This document shows, one piece after another, positions 42,262 through 51,191 of a stretch of DNA of 64,000 nucleotides. The stretch lies in contig NZ_JBQKLQ010000001.1 in NCBI RefSeq assembly GCF_052116145.1, forward strand, positions 744,001 to 808,000. Direction: 5' to 3'. The position numbers were made by a program, and so were the translations under genes. This DNA is from Fundicoccus sp052116145 (lineage in GTDB: Bacteria; Bacillota; Bacilli; Lactobacillales; Aerococcaceae). The notes under the pieces were generated by a model. That model was not told the origin of the DNA. It saw only the letters and a list, made by a program, of their open reading frames with translations, and made no database searches. Position 1 is the stretch's first letter; each line of letters begins with the position of its first letter.

Positions 42262-42366
42262 TATTTCACCTACCTTCAAAAAAAATGCTTCCTAAATTAG
42301 TCTAACAAAAAAAGGCATTACATGCTATTGTTTAATTGAAAATTCGTTTAAAATTTACTCAATATA

Positions 42367-43512
42367 TTAAAAACTTTTAGCATTTTCTTTATTATAGCCA
42401 TAGCGTTCGAAGAAATCTTCTCTAAATTCCAATAATGAATCGTTTTTAATATTCTCACGAACATCTTTCATTAATTTCAATAGAAAGTGAACATTATGAA
42501 TCGATGTTAGGCGCATACCAAAAATTTCATCCGTTTTAATTAAGTGACGGATATAAGCTCTTGTATAATTGCGACATGTGTAGCAATCACAATGCTCGTC
42601 GATGGGTCTAAAGTCACGGGCGTACTTCGCATTTTTAACGACTAAACGGCCATATGTGGTCATACAAGTGCCATTTCTTGCAATTCTTGTGGCTAAGACA
42701 CAATCAAACATGTCAACGCCTCGAATCACTCCGTCAATTAATGCGTCGGGTGAGCCAACACCCATTAAGTAACGTGGCTTATCTTTTGGCATCACAGGCG
42801 TTAAGTAATCCAGTACTTCATTCATTTCTTCTTTCGTTTCACCAACTGATAGGCCTCCAATTGAGTAACCAGGAAAGTTCATTGACGCTAAGTCGCGTGC
42901 ATGTTGTAAACGTAGGTCTTTGTAGCCTGCCCCTTGCATAATACCAAAAAGCGCTTGTGTCGATGGGTTTTTATGTGCTTCCATCCCACGTTCAGCCCAG
43001 CGTGTCGTACGTTCGATTGATTTTTTTACATAGTCGTATGTTTGGTCGAATGGCGGGCACTCGTCAAAACTCATAATAATATCTGCACCTAGTGCATTTT
43101 CAATTTGAATTGCCTTTTCAGGTGATAAGAATAATTTAGCTCCATTAATATGGTTTCTAAAGTGTACCCCCTCTTCTTCAATGCGACGCATGTCACTTAA
43201 GGAGAAAACTTGAAAACCACCGGAATCTGTTAGAATGCCTCGATCCCAGTTCATAAATTTATGTAAGCCACCTGCCTCCTCGACAATGTCTTCACCTGGG
43301 CGTAACCATAAGTGATATGTATTGCTCAGAACAATTTCTGCTCCCATGTCTTTTAATTCTTCAGGCGAAAGACCTTTAACGGTTGCTAATGTCCCAACTG
43401 GCATATAGATGGGTGTTTCAAAACTACCTTGTGGTGTATGTAAGATGCCTAAACGGGCACCCGTATTTTTTTCTTCTTTAATTAATTCATAACGAATTGC
43501 TGATTCTGTCAT
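42367..43512 (-). CDS. tgt: Queuine tRNA-ribosyltransferase (tRNA-guanine transglycosylase)
   Basis: Exchanges the wobble guanine of GUN-anticodon tRNAs for preQ1. 381 aa, full length. Nucleophile/base Asp residues in LTDSGGFQVFS and GVDMFDCVLATR; GIMQGAGYKDLR; zinc ligands in CDCYTC with a downstream His. AGGAAGCATT precedes the ATG. Promoter TTGAAT-17-TATAAT lies within the end of the upstream gene. Co-transcribed with yajC. Confidence 0.97.
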   Translation of the reverse strand: MTESAIRYELIKEEKNTGARLGILHTPQGSFETPIYMPVGTLATVKGLSPEELKDMGAEIVLSNTYHLWLRPGEDIVEEAGGLHKFMNWDRGILTDSGGFQVFSLSDMRRIEEEGVHFRNHINGAKLFLSPEKAIQIENALGADIIMSFDECPPFDQTYDYVKKSIERTTRWAERGMEAHKNPSTQALFGIMQGAGYKDLRLQHARDLASMNFPGYSIGGLSVGETKEEMNEVLDYLTPVMPKDKPRYLMGVGSPDALIDGVIRGVDMFDCVLATRIARNGTCMTTYGRLVVKNAKYARDFRPIDEHCDCYTCRNYTRAYIRHLIKTDEIFGMRLTSIHNVHFLLKLMKDVRENIKNDSLLEFREDFFERYGYNKENAKSF

Positions 43513-43552
43513 AATGCTTCCTTTCTGTCTAAAACAATGTACTCAACACATA

Positions 43553-43581
43553 ATTATAGTAAACTTAGCGTGGTAATTCAA
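43553..43581 (-). promoter_or_regulatory. Promoter for tgt
   Basis: TTGAAT, 17-nt spacer, TATAAT on the minus strand; the -35 overlaps the 3' end of the glutaminyl cyclase gene. Confidence 0.7.
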
Positions 43582-44365
43582 CTTCTAATACATAGGGATA
43601 TTGTTTGCCAGTTAAATAAAAGACATTGTTTTCTTTATGGGCAATCCCATTTAAGACGTCCATGTTAGCAACTTCTTCTGCTGAAAATTTTTGATTGACT
43701 TGTTCAATTAAGGCTTTTAAATCATAGATCTGTTCGATCTGTCCATTTTCTGGATTAATGGCAACAATTTGGTCTGTTAACCAAATATTTGCATAAATCA
43801 TGTCGTTGGCGAATTCTAATTCATTTAGATTGCCGATTGATTGTTGTTTATAAGTTACTTCTAGTGTGTCTAATAAGTCAAAACTATCTGGGTCTCTCAG
43901 ACTTAATTGACTAGTCCCGTCTGACATCCATAGGACTTGGCGTTTCTCATCGTATGCCAGCCCCCAGCCCTGTCCTGTATAGTTTGCTGTCTCCAAGACT
44001 TCAAAACTGTTTAAGGCTCGCTTAAAGGCCGTTCCTTCTTTCCAAGTCAATTGCCAAATAGCATTTTCAGTAAGTGTTAAGCCCTCTGCGAAATATTGTT
44101 TATCTAAAGTTTCTATTATTTGATAGTCGCCTGTTTCGAGATCCAGAATTCCTATACTAGACTCACCATACAGCCCTGTTCCGAGTAACAACTGTTGTGG
44201 CTCAAGTTCTGGATGGACTTCAAATCCTTGCGTGAAAGCTGTTTGATCACTAGGATAAAGCGCCAGTAAATTAATCGATTCTTGGGCATTGACGTAGGTT
44301 TCTCCCAATACTGAAATCAACAGCCCATACAATAGGCACAATGTGACTCGTCGTTTGCTTGTCAT
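43565..44365 (-). CDS. Secreted glutaminyl-peptide cyclotransferase (plant/bacterial type)
   Basis: Converts N-terminal Gln of peptides to pyroglutamate. 266 aa. N-terminal signal peptide (about residues 1-27, ending VNAQES), then a five-bladed beta-propeller. Family marks: AFTQGFEVHP, LLLGTGLYGESSIGILDLETG, YFAEGLTL, GWGLAYDE, LNELEFANDMIYANIWLTDQIVAI and NGIAHKENNVFYLTGK, all matching Glu_cyclase_2. There is no lipobox. This family is uncommon in lactic acid bacteria, so horizontal transfer or niche use is possible. It precedes tgt by 52 nt. Confidence 0.9.
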   Translation of the reverse strand: MTSKRRVTLCLLYGLLISVLGETYVNAQESINLLALYPSDQTAFTQGFEVHPELEPQQLLLGTGLYGESSIGILDLETGDYQIIETLDKQYFAEGLTLTENAIWQLTWKEGTAFKRALNSFEVLETANYTGQGWGLAYDEKRQVLWMSDGTSQLSLRDPDSFDLLDTLEVTYKQQSIGNLNELEFANDMIYANIWLTDQIVAINPENGQIEQIYDLKALIEQVNQKFSAEEVANMDVLNGIAHKENNVFYLTGKQYPYVLEVELPR

Positions 44366-44401
44366 TTTCGCATCTCCTAACTATTATTATTCGTTTATCT
44401 A

Positions 44402-44430
44402 TTGGCTATTCACTGAATAATTGGTAAAAT
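44402..44430 (+). promoter_or_regulatory. Promoter for the PlsC-like gene
   Basis: TTGGCT, 17-nt spacer, TAAAAT, 32 nt before the ATG. Confidence 0.6.
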
Positions 44431-44462
44431 TAAACTAATGTAACAACGAAAGGAATAAACGA

Positions 44463-45104
44463 ATGACATTCTATGATATTGCAATTGTAATCGTCCGTGC
44501 GGTTATGTATCTTTTTAATGGTAAACCTCACTACGAGGGCCTTGAGAACGTTCCGAAGGACAAAGTGGTGGTATTTGCAGGCACACACCGCTCATTATTA
44601 GACCCTTTATATTTAGCCTTTGCGATATACCCTCTTGGTAAAAAAGTGGCTTTTATGGGCAAAGATACGCTATTTAATAATAAACTGATGGCTTATGTTC
44701 TACCAAAGTTAAATGTATTTCCGGTTAACCGTGAAAAAACGTCGCCACGTACCATTAAACACGCTGTAAAAGTAATGAATGAAGATCATCTGAACCTAGG
44801 GATTTTCCCTTCAGGTACACGCTATTCAACTGAAATTAAAGGTGGAACAGCTTTCATTCAACGGTTAAGCAAAAATGATATTGTCCCCGTTGCGATTCAA
44901 CCGACTCTGAATACCGCTGATTTTTTCAAACGTAAAAAAATTAAGTTAGCTTTCGGCGAACCGATTGCTTATGACGAAACGGTGAAGTATGATAAAACTA
45001 AATTAGCTGACGTGGACAACTTAATTGCGATTCGTTTTGATCAATTGGATCAACAACTAACACCTAATTACAAGTATATACCACCCGTTAAAAAAGATAA
45101 ATAA
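44463..45104 (+). CDS. 1-acyl-sn-glycerol-3-phosphate acyltransferase (PlsC-like)
   Basis: Acylates lysophosphatidic acid in phospholipid synthesis; 213 aa, membrane-associated. Catalytic GTHRSLLDPLY (HX4D) near residue 42, block II FPVNREK, block III IFPSGTRYS near residue 118 (usual FPEGTR with Ser for Glu) and IVPVAIQPT. AAAGGAATAAACG precedes the ATG. Monocistronic, with its own promoter and terminator. A second PlsC homologue elsewhere in the genome is possible. Confidence 0.92.
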   Translation: MTFYDIAIVIVRAVMYLFNGKPHYEGLENVPKDKVVVFAGTHRSLLDPLYLAFAIYPLGKKVAFMGKDTLFNNKLMAYVLPKLNVFPVNREKTSPRTIKHAVKVMNEDHLNLGIFPSGTRYSTEIKGGTAFIQRLSKNDIVPVAIQPTLNTADFFKRKKIKLAFGEPIAYDETVKYDKTKLADVDNLIAIRFDQLDQQLTPNYKYIPPVKKDK

Positions 45105-45146
45105 AAGCTCGATTATTTACACTTTTATTGAATGAATGACAGTAAA

Positions 45147-45187
45147 AACTGCAGTGAAATCCATTTGAGATTTCACTGCGGTTTTTT
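45147..45187 (+). terminator. Terminator of the PlsC-like gene
   Basis: GCAGTGAAATC / GATTTCACTGC 11-bp perfect stem extended by AAC/GTT, then T6. Confidence 0.93.
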
Positions 45188-45451
45188 GGTTAGTTTGAAA
45201 TCCTTTCTAAAAGGTTAACAAATAATACTTAATAAAGAACCATGGAAAACTTGGTGAATTGCATACAATCCGTACTTGTTTGTGCTTTAATGTGTTTGAG
45301 TGGCAGAATAATTTTAATCGATCGATTGGTAAATTGAATTAACATGTTAACAAAATCAATCTAAAAAATCGGGCGGTCGAGGCGATTCCCCTCAATTTTG
45401 GACGGAGTTCCAGTTAGTTAGCTCTTTAAACTTATGGTCTCTTATGTAAAT
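45188..45451. other. Intergenic DNA with a short Cys-containing ORF
   Basis: The 45105-45500 gap holds two terminators and, on the plus strand, a 31-codon ORF (45242-45337) whose core CIQSVLVCALMC resembles the core of the short ORF upstream of the Rgg pair. It has no ribosome site. Nothing else is recognised. Confidence 0.3.
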
Positions 45452-45493
45452 AAAAATAACCTAGTAATTCGCCTTCTTGGCCAACCACTAGGT
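45452..45493 (-). terminator. Terminator of the ABC exporter operon
   Basis: ACCTAGT / ACTAGGT stem with an inner GCC/GGC, followed on the minus strand by TATTTTTATTT. Confidence 0.75.
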
Positions 45494-45500
45494 CTATTCT

Positions 45501-47288
45501 TTAATTCATACTTTGCAGACGGTACATCTGGAAGTAGGTACCGCCTAATTCAATCAGTTCATCATGCGTTCCTTTTTCAATGATGCGCCCTTTATCGAGG
45601 ACGATGATTTGGTTGGCATCACGAATGGTACTTAAACGGTGAGCAATCGCAATCGTGGTACGATTCTTACGCATCTTCTGAAGACTATTCTGAATATATT
45701 CTTCGGTTTCAGTATCAATATTCGCTGTTGCTTCATCTAAAATTAATATCTTCGGTTCACGTGCCATAGTTCTGGCAAAGGATATCAATTGTTTCTGACC
45801 ACTTGAATAACTAGCACCACGCTCAATGACACGTTTTTTATAGCCAGCTGGATCTGCTTCAATAAAGGTATCCGCATTAACGAAGCGTGCAGCGTCTCTT
45901 ACTGTATAATCTGAAATACCTCGCTCGAGTAGACGGATGTTTCTTGAAACATCCCCGTAGAACAAGAAGCTATCTTGTAAAACCAAACCAACTTGTTCAC
46001 GTAAAGCTTCGTAAGGAAATTCACGAATACTATGCCCATCAATCAAGACATCACCTGATTTAAACTCATAAAATCGCATCAAGACATTGATAATCGAACT
46101 TTTCCCACTACCAGTATGTCCGACTAATGCAACTGTCTCGCCGGGATTCACAGTAAAACTAATGTTACTTAACACATCTTGTTCACCGTCATAGGAGAAG
46201 GTTAAGTCTTTGAATTCAATCTTTGCATCTGTGATGCTTGCAGCTGGATTGATTAGTTGTTCTGGTACATGTTCTTCATGATCTAACACACGCAAAATTC
46301 GCGAACTAGACACGACACCGTCTTGTAAGAAGGACAAATTATCCATCATCATTCCCATCGGTCTGAAGAAGTTTGCTGAATATTGAGTAAAGGCATAGAC
46401 AATCCCCACTTCAATCAAACCATCAAAATATTGATTACCAAGAATATAAAAGACTAAGGCAATTGATAAGCCTTCAAAAAGGTTAATAACCGAATTTAAA
46501 AGCAAAGCATTCATACGAACCATTGCTAGATGTCCTTTATATTGGTTTTCATTTTGCTCTTCGAATTCAGCCATTGTCCGTTTTTCTTGTCTTAAATGCT
46601 GAATAACTGACATCCCTAAAATTGATTCATTAATCTTAGTATTTAAACGACTTAAGTTTTCACGTAATTGACGATAGATTCGTGTACTATAATTTTGGTA
46701 GAGCCAAATTGCAAAAACCATTAATGGTACAAATAATAAGAAATATAAAGCCATCGTTTGATTCAGACTCCACATACCGATAAAGACAGCAATAATCGTT
46801 GCAAAGCCTTCAAAGATTGCAAAGAATACATTCCAAAACTGTTTGATCGTCTCTGTATCATTCGTCACTCGCGAGACAATTGAGCCGCCCGGTGTTTGGT
46901 CAAAATAGCGCATCCCTAAATGAACGACTTTATCAAAAATAACATTACGAATATTTTCAACCGTTTTTTCAGAGGCCATACTAAAGATATATGTAGAAAA
47001 ATAGTTTGAAATCCCTTGTATGACTAGTAAAAATGCGTACAGGGCAGTAAATAATATGGCGGTTTGCGTGGTTGCTGAGGATGTTGACAAGTATTGGTCA
47101 ATATAGGATTGAATCACTCGCGGCATGAAAACAGTCGCCACAATTTGACCTGCAGAAAAAACGAGCGCTAATAAAAATTCTTTCCAGTAAGGTTTGGCAA
47201 ACTGCATAATTCTCTTGGTTACCTGATACTGGTCACGCATTGTCATTTTCTTAGTCCATGCGGATTGAAAATCTTTTGCTTGTGCCAT
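45501..47288 (-). CDS. Heterodimeric ABC exporter, catalytic half (LmrD/BmrD-like)
   Basis: 595 aa: six-TM exporter domain (about residues 20-330) and an ATPase domain. Walker A GHTGSGKSS, Q-loop VLQDSFLF, signature YSSGQKQLISFAR (usual LSGGQ altered), Walker B ILILDEATANID with the catalytic Glu, and the H-loop IAHRLS. Its start overlaps the stop of the upstream half by one base (TAATG). It works as a dimer with the upstream half; substrate (drug, lipid or peptide) is inferred from the LmrCD/BmrCD family only. Confidence 0.92.
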   Translation of the reverse strand: MAQAKDFQSAWTKKMTMRDQYQVTKRIMQFAKPYWKEFLLALVFSAGQIVATVFMPRVIQSYIDQYLSTSSATTQTAILFTALYAFLLVIQGISNYFSTYIFSMASEKTVENIRNVIFDKVVHLGMRYFDQTPGGSIVSRVTNDTETIKQFWNVFFAIFEGFATIIAVFIGMWSLNQTMALYFLLFVPLMVFAIWLYQNYSTRIYRQLRENLSRLNTKINESILGMSVIQHLRQEKRTMAEFEEQNENQYKGHLAMVRMNALLLNSVINLFEGLSIALVFYILGNQYFDGLIEVGIVYAFTQYSANFFRPMGMMMDNLSFLQDGVVSSSRILRVLDHEEHVPEQLINPAASITDAKIEFKDLTFSYDGEQDVLSNISFTVNPGETVALVGHTGSGKSSIINVLMRFYEFKSGDVLIDGHSIREFPYEALREQVGLVLQDSFLFYGDVSRNIRLLERGISDYTVRDAARFVNADTFIEADPAGYKKRVIERGASYSSGQKQLISFARTMAREPKILILDEATANIDTETEEYIQNSLQKMRKNRTTIAIAHRLSTIRDANQIIVLDKGRIIEKGTHDELIELGGTYFQMYRLQSMN

Positions 47289-49051
47289 TACTGTGCGCCT
47301 CCTTCATTTAATAATGCTTCTAATTGTTGTTTTTCATACATTTGTTTGTACCAACCATCCTGTTGTAACAGCTCATAGTGGGTGCCTCTTTCAACAATTT
47401 CACCTTTATCTAAAACGATAATCTCATTGGCATGCATTACACTACTGATACGGTGAGCTGAAATAATCGTCGTTTTATTCTGTCGATTGGTCTTAATCGA
47501 ACTTAATATCGCTTCTTCCGTTTTTGCATCAACTGCAGATAAAGAATCATCTAAAATTAATAAGGATGGTGAATTAATGATCGCTCGCGCCATCGATATT
47601 CTTTGTTTTTGACCACCTGATAAAGCCACGCCACGCTCTCCTACTAAGGTATCATACCCTTCAGGAAAGCCGATAATATCTTCGTGTACACTCGTTAATC
47701 GAGCAGCTGTTTCCACACGCTCTTGAGAGGCAGTTGGATCAGCAAAGCGAATATTATCTCTGATTGTCGTTGAAAATAAAAAGTTATCTTGTGGAACATA
47801 ACCAATCGATCCCAGTAAAACATCTAAGGCATATGCTTTCATATCAATCCCATTGAAACGAATAGTTCCTTTGTATTGATCATAGTCTCGCATAAGTAAT
47901 TTGAATATTGTCGTTTTCCCTGAACCTGTTTTACCTACTATGCCTAAAGTATGTCCTTGAGGAATAGTAAAGTGCACATCTTTCAGCATAGGTTCTTTTG
48001 TTTGAGGATAAGTAAAACGTTCGACAGCAAAATTTAGATCACCATCAATCGGAGAAGTCACAGGATCGGCTGCTTCCACAACATTTGTTTCCTCTTTTAA
48101 TAATTCCATAATACGGTCATAACTGGCTGAGCCACGTTCGATAATATTAAACAACCGCCCGATTGCCACCATTGGCCAAGACATGCGGGTAATGTAGTTT
48201 AGAAAAGCCACTAATAAACCAACAGTGATTTGCCCTTGTGTTACTAAAAAACCACCATAAAACAAGCCGATAATCGTACAAACACCCATAATTAATTGAA
48301 TCGTTGGGCGGAACAATGCATCATAAAAATAAACTGATTTATTTTTAGCTACTACGGTTGCGGTCATATTTTTAAAATCGATACTGTCCAATTCTTCTTC
48401 ACCAAATGTTTTAATTACTTTTATACCAGTAACACTTTCTTGTACTTTATCATTCAAAGAAGAGAAGGCTTCTTGAGCACGTCTAAAGTGATAATGCATT
48501 TTCTTACCAATTAAACGTATTGAAATAGCTAAAATCGGTAAAGGAATGATAACCATTAAACTCAATTGCCAATCAATGGCCCAAAACATCATAAATAGCG
48601 TAATAATACCTTGTGTCAATGAATCGACCATCGTTAAGATTCCACCACCAGCAACCATGCGAATGGCGCCTAAGTCATTCGTTGCATGAGCCATCAAGTC
48701 TCCTGTTCGGTACTTTTGATAAAAAATGGAATCCATCTTTGTAAAATGATTGAATAATCGCTGACGTAAAATTTTTTCTAATTTTGCTGACGTACCAAAA
48801 ATATTAATTCGCCACACGTAACGCATTGCATATTGTAGTATTGAGATGACAATGATTGCCACTACCCAAAAAAATAAGACAGTCGGCGTTAAGCTACCGT
48901 CAGTCATTCCATCAATTACTGTCGCTATAATCATTGGCACAATCCCGGCTAACAATCCTACTAAAACTAACATCGAGGCTCCTGTTATATAAGCCCATTT
49001 TTCTTGCTTAAAAAACCAAGCTAACCTAGAAAATATATCCAAACTATCCAC
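47288..49051 (-). CDS. Heterodimeric ABC exporter, degenerate half (LmrC/BmrC-like)
   Basis: 587 aa, six-TM domain and ATPase domain. Walker A GKTGSGKTT, Q-loop VPQDNFLF, canonical signature LSGGQKQRISMAR, but Walker B reads LLILDDSLSAVD: Asp replaces the catalytic Glu. The site that needs this Walker B is therefore non-hydrolytic, while its LSGGQ completes the competent site of the partner. This asymmetry is known for LmrCD-type exporters. First gene of the two-gene operon. Confidence 0.92.
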   Translation of the reverse strand: MDSLDIFSRLAWFFKQEKWAYITGASMLVLVGLLAGIVPMIIATVIDGMTDGSLTPTVLFFWVVAIIVISILQYAMRYVWRINIFGTSAKLEKILRQRLFNHFTKMDSIFYQKYRTGDLMAHATNDLGAIRMVAGGGILTMVDSLTQGIITLFMMFWAIDWQLSLMVIIPLPILAISIRLIGKKMHYHFRRAQEAFSSLNDKVQESVTGIKVIKTFGEEELDSIDFKNMTATVVAKNKSVYFYDALFRPTIQLIMGVCTIIGLFYGGFLVTQGQITVGLLVAFLNYITRMSWPMVAIGRLFNIIERGSASYDRIMELLKEETNVVEAADPVTSPIDGDLNFAVERFTYPQTKEPMLKDVHFTIPQGHTLGIVGKTGSGKTTIFKLLMRDYDQYKGTIRFNGIDMKAYALDVLLGSIGYVPQDNFLFSTTIRDNIRFADPTASQERVETAARLTSVHEDIIGFPEGYDTLVGERGVALSGGQKQRISMARAIINSPSLLILDDSLSAVDAKTEEAILSSIKTNRQNKTTIISAHRISSVMHANEIIVLDKGEIVERGTHYELLQQDGWYKQMYEKQQLEALLNEGGAQ

Positions 49052-49230
49052 CCTTTCTGATTTATATGATTTAATTATTAATTAAATAGTCCATGAATAA
49101 GTTTATCACTCTTTTTGTGAGTAAACAAAGCAATCAGCTTATAAATACGCGATACCTCTCCTAAGCAAATTGTTCTTTAACTCTACCTTTTAAACAGACT
49201 AAATATCATCTATCTCTCAAATTTTATAAA

Positions 49231-49270
49231 AAGAAAACAGGAGTTAATCCGAACAAACGGACAACCCCTG
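49231..49270 (-). terminator. Terminator of yneF
   Basis: CAGGGGTTGTCCG / CGGATTAACTCCTG stem (with G-U pairs) around TTTGTT; minus-strand tail TTTTCTTTTT. Confidence 0.8.
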
Positions 49271-49281
49271 CAAAACTTTAA

Positions 49282-49494
49282 TTACTGCTGTTTCATTGAA
49301 CGCATAATTTGTTCAACTTTCTTTTTAGATGGCTTTTGACCCATCTGAGCCATCATTTGAGAAATCATTCTTTCGTCAATTGGTGGGTTTTCTTTAAAAT
49401 ACTTCATCATATAACGACGAGCTAAAAAGAATCCTCCCACTGCACCAGCTACTAAAGCTAGTAAAACAATAAAAATCCAAGCGATTGTTGGCAT
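49282..49494 (-). CDS. yneF: YneF family small membrane protein (UPF0154)
   Basis: 70 aa. N-terminal TM helix (about residues 5-25) followed by the conserved RRYMMKYFKENPPIDERMISQMMAQMGQKPSKKKVEQIMRSMK. Function unknown; the family is found near lexA/ynzC genes in Firmicutes, as here. Monocistronic by terminator position. Confidence 0.93.
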   Translation of the reverse strand: MPTIAWIFIVLLALVAGAVGGFFLARRYMMKYFKENPPIDERMISQMMAQMGQKPSKKKVEQIMRSMKQQ

Positions 49495-49598
49495 ATATAA
49501 ACCTCACTTTCTAAATATCATGTAGTTATAGTTTACTAAAGTTCATCTGTTTTTCATAGTATATTTTCACAAGAAGCAGACGATAAACTAAATTTATT

Positions 49599-49874
49599 TT
49601 ACTTTTTATTCTTCTTATCGAAGAAGTGTTGAAGGTGACGGCCATGAAGTTTTTTAGCTTTTTGGATTTCTTTCACTTTATCAGGAGTTAAATCAGTTCC
49701 ATCTTCATCGACGACCTTGATTCCTTCGATATGATTACGCATACCGAAACGTAAATTTTCGATATATTCTTCTCTTAGCACTTTTTGTTCAGCTAATTCA
49801 GCTTCATTTAAACCTTCAGCTTTTTTCTTGCGGGCTAATTCATTAATTCTCTCCATTTTATCTTTCTCTAACAT
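49599..49874 (-). CDS. ynzC: DUF896 family protein (YnzC-like)
   Basis: 91 aa cytosolic protein. Signature MERINELARKKKAEGLNEAELAEQKVLREEYIENLR, typical of the DUF896/YnzC helical hairpin fold; the C-terminus is basic. In Bacillus subtilis ynzC is in the SOS-induced yneA operon divergent from lexA; here it alone is divergent from lexA, across a LexA box. The open frame extends 30 codons upstream, but AGGAGG precedes ATG 49874. Molecular role unknown. Confidence 0.93.
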   Translation of the reverse strand: MLEKDKMERINELARKKKAEGLNEAELAEQKVLREEYIENLRFGMRNHIEGIKVVDEDGTDLTPDKVKEIQKAKKLHGRHLQHFFDKKNKK

Positions 49875-49891
49875 GTAAATCCTCCTTTTTA

Positions 49892-49931
49892 CGAACGTTT
49901 GTTTGTCATTGAAAAACGTTTCTGATATAAT
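49892..49931 (+). promoter_or_regulatory. LexA box and promoter of lexA (shared with divergent ynzC)
   Basis: CGAACGTTTGTTTG (49892-49905) fits CGAAC-N4-GTTYG. It overlaps the -35 TTGTCA (49903-49908); a 17-nt spacer leads to TATAAT (49926-49931), with TG at -14. The box lies 17 nt upstream of the ynzC start on the other strand, so LexA probably represses both genes. Confidence 0.85.
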
Positions 49932-49963
49932 AATAATAACAAAAATGAAATGAGTTGATTCCA

Positions 49964-50578
49964 ATGGCTAAATTGTCAACGAAACAAATGACAATCCTAC
50001 AATGTATTTATGATAACATTGAGGAAAATGGTTATCCACCTACTGTTCGCGAAATTGGTTCGTCAGTTGGCTTATCCTCAACTTCGACAGTACACGGACA
50101 TCTATCTAGATTAGAAAAAGCTGGCTATTTAATTAAAGATTCTAGTAAAACACGCGCTCTTGAATTAACACAAGCTTCAATTGATTTGCTTGGCGTTGGA
50201 CCTGTACAAGTTCCTTTATTAGGAAGAGTTGCTGCTGGTGCGCCAATTCTTGCAGTTGAAGATGCGGTTGCCTTCTATCCAATACCACCAGAGTTACCTT
50301 ATGATCCAAGCGAATTATTTATGCTTGAAATAAAAGGCGAAAGTATGGTTAATGCGGGTATTATGGACGGCGATATCATAACTGTTAGACGCCAAACGTC
50401 TGCCAACAATGGTGAAATCGTCATTGCTATGACAGAAGAAGAAGAAGTTACTTGTAAGACATTCTTTAAAAAAACCGATCATTACGTCTTAAGACCAGAA
50501 AATGATTATATGGATGACATTATTTTAAATTCAGTTACCGTATTAGGTAAAGTTGTCAGCCTGTTTCGACGCTTCTAG
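49964..50578 (+). CDS. lexA: LexA repressor
   Basis: SOS repressor and self-cleaving serine protease; 204 aa. N-terminal winged HTH (TVREIGSSVGLSSTSTVHGHLSRLEKAGYL), cleavage site Ala-Gly in GRVAAGAP, catalytic Ser in KGESMVNAG and catalytic Lys in the segment IVIAMTEEEEVTCKTF. A TTG three codons upstream opens the frame; ATG 49964 begins at the conserved MAKLS. The ribosome site is weak. Autoregulated through the box upstream; dinB is a second target in this window. Confidence 0.96.
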   Translation: MAKLSTKQMTILQCIYDNIEENGYPPTVREIGSSVGLSSTSTVHGHLSRLEKAGYLIKDSSKTRALELTQASIDLLGVGPVQVPLLGRVAAGAPILAVEDAVAFYPIPPELPYDPSELFMLEIKGESMVNAGIMDGDIITVRRQTSANNGEIVIAMTEEEEVTCKTFFKKTDHYVLRPENDYMDDIILNSVTVLGKVVSLFRRF

Positions 50579-50605
50579 ATTATTAGTTGAGTATCTTTAC
50601 AAATA

Positions 50606-50669
50606 AGCGAACAAGGCATATAGAGGAAGCAAATTGCTTCAGCTCTACACGCTTTGTTCGTTTTTTTTT
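50606..50669. terminator. Terminator between lexA and apt
   Basis: CGAACAAGGC / GCTTTGTTCG stem with an inner GAAGCAA / TTGCTTC hairpin, followed by T9 on the plus strand. It terminates lexA well and may also slow transcription from apt. Confidence 0.82.
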
Positions 50670-50678
50670 GTGTGTAGT

Positions 50679-51191
50679 TTAGTAAGTCATTAGTGTTTTA
50701 ATGTCGTAACCAGAAATTTTATCACGGCCATTTAATTCTTCTAATTCAATTAAGAATGCACAGCCAACGACAACTCCACCTAATTTTTCAACTAAATCGA
50801 TCGTTGCTTTGATTGTACCACCTGTTGCTAATAAATCATCAGTAATTAATACTTTTTGACCTGGTTGCAGAGCATCTTTATGCATTGTCAAAGTATTGCT
50901 ACCATACTCTAATGAATAATCAACCTCAATGACTTCTCTTGGTAATTTGCCTTTCTTACGCACAGGTACAAATCCAATCTCTAAAGCATAGGCTACAGGA
51001 CAACCTACAATGAATCCACGAGCTTCTGGCCCAACAACTACGTCAGCACCTAACTCTTTAGCATAATTAACAATTTGTTGTGTCGCTTCTTTAAAAGCAT
51101 CTCCATCAGCCATTAATGGTGTGATGTCACGGAAAATTATTCCTTCTTCTGGATAATTTTCAACTTTTGCAATATAGTCTTTTAAATTCAT
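50679..51191 (-). CDS. apt: Adenine phosphoribosyltransferase
   Basis: Salvages adenine to AMP with PRPP; 170 aa. PEARGFIVGCPVAYAL near residue 65, RKKGKLP near 88, and the PRPP loop VLITDDLLATGGTIKA near residue 120. The start overlaps the recJ stop (ATGA), so it is translationally coupled. Last gene of the rnz-SDR-lapA-recJ-apt operon. Confidence 0.97.
   Translation of the reverse strand: MNLKDYIAKVENYPEEGIIFRDITPLMADGDAFKEATQQIVNYAKELGADVVVGPEARGFIVGCPVAYALEIGFVPVRKKGKLPREVIEVDYSLEYGSNTLTMHKDALQPGQKVLITDDLLATGGTIKATIDLVEKLGGVVVGCAFLIELEELNGRDKISGYDIKTLMTY

Noticed and set aside
42262..43564. PreQ1 riboswitch near tgt
   Set aside because: The tgt leader is short (about 40 nt) with a normal promoter and ribosome site; no aptamer fold seen.
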